From CALAMD01 sp035301345 (GTDB lineage: Bacteria; Bacillota; Bacilli; Bacillales; Amphibacillaceae), in contig DATGUM010000016.1 of the NCBI GenBank assembly GCA_035301345.1, positions 1 to 64,000 on the forward strand: DNA of 64,000 nt. Reading direction: 5' to 3'. This document shows, piece after piece, positions 60,780-64,000 of the stretch (positions within the stretch are counted from its first letter, which is position 1; each line of letters begins with the position of its first letter). The translations under genes and the position numbers were made by a program. The notes under the pieces were generated by a model, which worked only from the letters and a program-made list of their open reading frames with translations, made no database searches and was not told the origin of the DNA.

Positions 60780-61946
60780 ATGAAGAATCGTTTGGCAGAA
60801 GAATTGAAACTTGTTGAGAATGATTTGCTTGCTATAAGTGATCATCTATATGAAAACCCAGAGCTTGGTGATGAAGAATTTGAATCGATGGAAGGCTTAA
60901 CGAATTATTTAGAAGCGCATCAATTTAACATAGAAAAAGGTCTTGTCGACCGTCCAACTGCATTTCGTGCGACTTATACGAGTGAAAAGCGAGGACCGAC
61001 AATTGCGTATTTAGCTGAATATGATGCATTACCAGAAGTTGGCCACGGCTGTGGACACAATATGATTGGTACGATGAGTATTGGTGCTGGTATCGTTTTA
61101 AGTAAAATTGTCGATGAAATTGGTGGAACAGTCGTAGTGCTTGGCACACCCGCAGAAGAAACGAACGGCGCAAAAGTTCCGATGAGTGAGCAAGGAATAT
61201 TTGATGACATTGACGTGTCGATGATCGTTCATCCTGGTGGTGAATCTTATGAGAGTGGTGGTTCGCTAGCAATGGATGCGATTCAGTACTTATATAAAGG
61301 AAAGACGTCTCATGCAGCAGCTGCACCTGAAGAAGGAATTAATGCATTAGACGGTGTGTTGCAATTGTTTAATGGGATTAATGCATTGCGAGAACATTTA
61401 CCGTCTGACGTAAGGATTCACGGGGTTATTTCAGAAGGTGGAAAAGCAGCGAATGTCGTTCCAGATCGAGCATGTGCACATTTTTATATACGTGCAAGTG
61501 AAAGAAAGCGTCTAGATAAAGTTGTGAAACAAGTTGAACAAATTGCTGAAGGTTCAGCGCTGATGACAGGTGCAACAGTGGAAATTTCTCATTACGAACT
61601 AAGTTATGATGATATGAAGACGAATCATGCATTGTCTGAGGCATTTACAAAAAACTTACAATCAGTAGATGATGAACCAATTCATACAGCTCCTGTTGAT
61701 CACGGATCAATTGATATGGGGAATGTCAGTCAAGTCGTTCCGGCTATTCATCCGTATATTAGTTTGAAAAATGCAGATTTAGTTCAACATACACGCGAAT
61801 TTGCAAAAGCGACGATTTCAAAAGCAGGACACGAAGCAATTAAAAATGGTATATTATCAATGGCCTTAACTGGTTATGATGTTATAACAGATGAACAATT
61901 ACTGGCACGAATTAAAAAAGAATTTGATGAACAAAACAATTTATAG
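60780..61946 (+). CDS. M20-family metallohydrolase (amidohydrolase/aminoacylase-like)
   Basis: 388-aa cytoplasmic hydrolase of the M20D type. Metal-binding motifs are LAEYDALPEVGHGCGHN, LGTPAEETNG, MIVHPGG and the C-terminal TAPVDHGSIDMGNVS. The dimerisation insert is present (KTSHAAAAPEEGINALDG). Start chosen at 60780, behind GAAGGGTGG; a GTG at 60771 overlaps that site. Placed 11 bp before an amino acid ABC transporter, it likely hydrolyses an imported N-acyl or conjugated amino acid. Confidence 0.88.
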   Translation: MKNRLAEELKLVENDLLAISDHLYENPELGDEEFESMEGLTNYLEAHQFNIEKGLVDRPTAFRATYTSEKRGPTIAYLAEYDALPEVGHGCGHNMIGTMSIGAGIVLSKIVDEIGGTVVVLGTPAEETNGAKVPMSEQGIFDDIDVSMIVHPGGESYESGGSLAMDAIQYLYKGKTSHAAAAPEEGINALDGVLQLFNGINALREHLPSDVRIHGVISEGGKAANVVPDRACAHFYIRASERKRLDKVVKQVEQIAEGSALMTGATVEISHYELSYDDMKTNHALSEAFTKNLQSVDDEPIHTAPVDHGSIDMGNVSQVVPAIHPYISLKNADLVQHTREFAKATISKAGHEAIKNGILSMALTGYDVITDEQLLARIKKEFDEQNNL

Positions 61947-61957
61947 GAGGAAAGAAA

Positions 61958-62731
61958 ATGAAAAGAAATTTACTCGTTAGTTTAATGGCTTTATTATTAA
62001 TTGGATTGTTAGCAGCATGTGGTGGTGGAAGTGATGAAGGTGGCGAGGGAGACGATGGTAAGAAAGTTTTAAAAGTTGGTACATCAGCTGATTTCCCGCC
62101 GTTTGAATCGTTTGACGAAGATGGAGACATTGTCGGTTTTGATGCAGATTTAGCAGCACTTATTTCAGAAGAACTAGGCTATGAATTAAAGATGGAAGAT
62201 ATGAGCTTTGATGGTTTAATCGGAGCGTTACAAGCAGACCGCGTTGACATGGTTATGTCAGGGATGAGTGCAACAGAAGAGCGTAGAGAAAACGTTGATT
62301 TTTCAGTTGATTATAATGAATCAAGCGAAATGTTTATTACACAAAAGGATTCTGACATTTCAACATTAGAAGATTTAGACGGTAAAACAGTAGGTGTTCA
62401 ATTAGGGACAATTCAGCAAGAAGGTGCTGAAAAGTTAAAAGATGAATACAACTTTGAAATTAAACCAATTGATGATGCGCCGATTTTAATTGAAGAAATT
62501 AAGACGAATCGTATTGACGTTGCGTATATGGATAAAGATGTAGCGACAGGATTTATTAAAGAGCAAGATCTTGGTGGGTTTGATGATCCAACAACTTCTT
62601 CACCAGGAATGGCAATCGCATTTCCAAAAGGTAGCGATTTAATTGACGAAATTAACGAAGCAATTGAGAAGTTACAAGAAGAAGGTAAAATTGAAGAATT
62701 ACAAGAGAAATGGTTAGATAAAGAAGATTAA
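61958..62731 (+). CDS. Polar amino acid ABC transporter substrate-binding lipoprotein
   Basis: 257-aa lipoprotein with lipobox LLAAC (cysteine 21), a Gly/acidic linker and an SBP_bac_3 fold: VGTSADFPPFESFDEDGDIVGFD at the start and YMDKDVATGFI later. The pattern fits arginine, cystine or glutamine binding proteins. The ATG follows ATAGGAGG. It forms an operon with the downstream permease and ATPase genes. Confidence 0.92.
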   Translation: MKRNLLVSLMALLLIGLLAACGGGSDEGGEGDDGKKVLKVGTSADFPPFESFDEDGDIVGFDADLAALISEELGYELKMEDMSFDGLIGALQADRVDMVMSGMSATEERRENVDFSVDYNESSEMFITQKDSDISTLEDLDGKTVGVQLGTIQQEGAEKLKDEYNFEIKPIDDAPILIEEIKTNRIDVAYMDKDVATGFIKEQDLGGFDDPTTSSPGMAIAFPKGSDLIDEINEAIEKLQEEGKIEELQEKWLDKED

Positions 62732-62763
62732 GCCGTTATTAGAAAGGCAAGGTGTTATGGGGC

Positions 62764-63423
62764 ATGAATTTAGACTTTAGTCAAATCGTGCCCTATATTC
62801 CTTTTATATTAGAAGGGATATGGGTCACATTAAAGTTTGTTAGTATGTCGATTCTGATTGGTTTTATATTAGGGACAATTTTGGCGTTGTTTAAAATTAC
62901 GTCAAATCCACTTTTGAAGTGGTTTGCAGATGCATATACGTCAATATTTCGTGGGACACCACTCATTTTGCAGTTGATGATTATTTATTTCGCTGTTCCA
63001 CAGTTAACAGGTTACGATATTTCGGCGTATTTAACAGCGATAACTGCATTTGGACTTAACTCGTCGGCATACGTTTCAGAAATCATACGTGCAGGGATTC
63101 TTGCGGTTGATCGAGGGCAAATGGAAGCAGCGCAAGCGCTTGGTGTTCCTTATCGACAGATGATGGTTAACATTATTCTTCCGCAAGCGTTAAAAAATAT
63201 TTTACCAGCATTAATGAACGAATTTATCACATTGACGAAAGAATCAGCGATCGTTTCGACGATTGGATATTTAGACCTCATGCGTCGTTCGCAAATTGTC
63301 GGAGCGGATATTTATCGGAATTTCGAACCGCTTTTATTTGCAGGAGTCATCTACTGGGTGATGGTTTACATTCTAACTCTTATCGGTCGAATGATTGAAC
63401 GGAGGTTGCGTGTCAGTGATTAA
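62764..63423 (+). CDS. Polar amino acid ABC transporter permease
   Basis: 219-aa permease of the His/Glu/Gln/Arg family with five helices. The start GIWVTLKFV, the segment FRGTPLILQLMIIYF and the EAA loop MEAAQALGVPYRQMMVNIILPQ are typical. Start chosen at ATG 62764, 9 nt after AAGGTG; a GTG at 62752 overlaps that site. The 3' end overlaps the ATPase gene. Confidence 0.92.
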   Translation: MNLDFSQIVPYIPFILEGIWVTLKFVSMSILIGFILGTILALFKITSNPLLKWFADAYTSIFRGTPLILQLMIIYFAVPQLTGYDISAYLTAITAFGLNSSAYVSEIIRAGILAVDRGQMEAAQALGVPYRQMMVNIILPQALKNILPALMNEFITLTKESAIVSTIGYLDLMRRSQIVGADIYRNFEPLLFAGVIYWVMVYILTLIGRMIERRLRVSD

Positions 63424-64000
63424 AGTACAAAATATATCTAAAAAATTCGGTGATAACACCGTGTTGAAAAACATATCTACAACGATTGATAAACGTGAAG
63501 TTGTTGCTGTGATTGGCCCATCAGGATCAGGTAAATCGACTTTTTTACGTTGCTTAAACTTATTAGAAGAACCGTCAGATGGACGAATATTTTTTGATGG
63601 AGAAGAAATAACGACAAAAGCGACGAACAAATCAATGGTCCGGAAAAAAATAGGAATGGTCTTTCAGCATTTTAATTTATTTCCTCACATGACTGTTTTG
63701 GAGAACGTATCTTATGCACCGCAAAAAGTGCGTGGAATGTCAAAGCAAGAAGCAGAAGATCTATCAAAAGAACTGATTACGAAAGTCGGTTTAGCAGATA
63801 AATTCGATGAATATCCGAATCGTTTATCAGGTGGACAAAAGCAGCGTGTTGCGATTGCAAGGGCATTAGCAATGGAGCCAGAAGTGATGCTCTTTGATGA
63901 GCCAACTTCGGCACTTGACCCTGAGATGGTAAAGGAAGTATTGGAAGTAATGAAGCATCTCGCTGAATCAGGGATGACGATGGTTATCGTTACACATGAG
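63410..64000 (+). CDS. Polar amino acid ABC transporter ATP-binding protein (GlnQ-like), truncated by window end
   Basis: The first 197 residues of an ATPase, cut by the end of the window. Walker A GPSGSGKST, Q-loop MVFQHFNLFPHMT, signature LSGGQKQR and Walker B MLFDEPTSALDP are intact, and the switch histidine lies in VTHE at the very edge. A GTG at 63410 follows GGAGG by 4 nt; GTG 63416 is an alternative start. It overlaps the permease gene by 14 bp. Confidence 0.93.
   Translation, partial: MSVIKVQNISKKFGDNTVLKNISTTIDKREVVAVIGPSGSGKSTFLRCLNLLEEPSDGRIFFDGEEITTKATNKSMVRKKIGMVFQHFNLFPHMTVLENVSYAPQKVRGMSKQEAEDLSKELITKVGLADKFDEYPNRLSGGQKQRVAIARALAMEPEVMLFDEPTSALDPEMVKEVLEVMKHLAESGMTMVIVTHE

Noticed and set aside
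1..64000. CRISPR arrays, tRNA or rRNA genes, prophage or toxin-antitoxin modules
   Set aside because: No regularly spaced short repeats, cloverleaf sequences or recognisable phage or toxin genes were seen by reading; a tRNAscan or CRISPR search could not be run.

Overview
The window is AT-rich DNA of a low-GC Gram-positive bacterium of the order Bacillales. This rests on its gene families and control elements: lipoteichoic acid synthase, class B sortase with NEAT-domain haem proteins, type 2 isopentenyl diphosphate isomerase, YkoF, YtzI, YueI and YitT homologues, and T-box, M-box, ZTP and PyrR leader RNAs. Strong purine-rich ribosome binding sites and many TTG or GTG starts fit. Several surface and exported proteins are very acidic, which hints at a salt-tolerant lifestyle. 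I do not assign a genus. No rRNA, tRNA, CRISPR array, prophage or intact transposase gene was seen.

Layout. 1-9.2 kb: free methionine sulfoxide reductase, a mobile-element relic, PAP2 phosphatase, M-box-controlled mgtE, degV, a DJ-1/PfpI protein, meso-diaminopimelate dehydrogenase, and a symporter-threonine aldolase pair followed by a GntR regulator. 10-12.8 kb: cytosine permease and deaminase under a PyrR-type attenuator. 12.8-18.6 kb: cvfC-like, 3-hydroxyisobutyryl-CoA hydrolase-like, YitT, YueI and ltaS. 19-25 kb: haem acquisition locus (two NEAT surface proteins, isdE, isdF, an ATPase, srtB). 25-33 kb: a small membrane protein, a thioredoxin-like protein and ykoF, then trpEDCFBA on the minus strand behind two tandem tryptophan T-boxes. 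33-44 kb: metabolic and transport genes (nitroreductase, EIIC-like protein, deaminase, VanY, pepT, rhodanese, tag, two EamA transporters, fni, FrnE-like). 44-48.4 kb: Fur-box-preceded siderophore ABC transporter. 49.2-51.2 kb: ZTP riboswitch with an NCS2-like permease and an isochorismatase-family hydrolase. 51.6-64 kb: murB, ytzI-like, DUF456, pdxK, class V aminotransferase-serA, PHP phosphatase, a second copy of the mobile element, a short archaeal/eukaryotic-type proS, an M20 hydrolase and a polar amino acid ABC transporter that runs off the window end.

Main discoveries. Two copies of a non-autonomous mobile element (571-1402 and 58028-58906) each have imperfect terminal inverted repeats and a perfect 9-bp target duplication. 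They retain different parts of one decayed reading frame. The ZTP-riboswitch operon pairs an unassigned permease with a cysteine hydrolase of the nicotinamidase superfamily, which suggests handling of a carboxamide compound linked to the ZTP/AICAR signal. In the large NEAT protein two of three domains lack the haem-iron tyrosine. The cytosine genes carry a pyrimidine attenuator, and the trp operon carries a double T-box.
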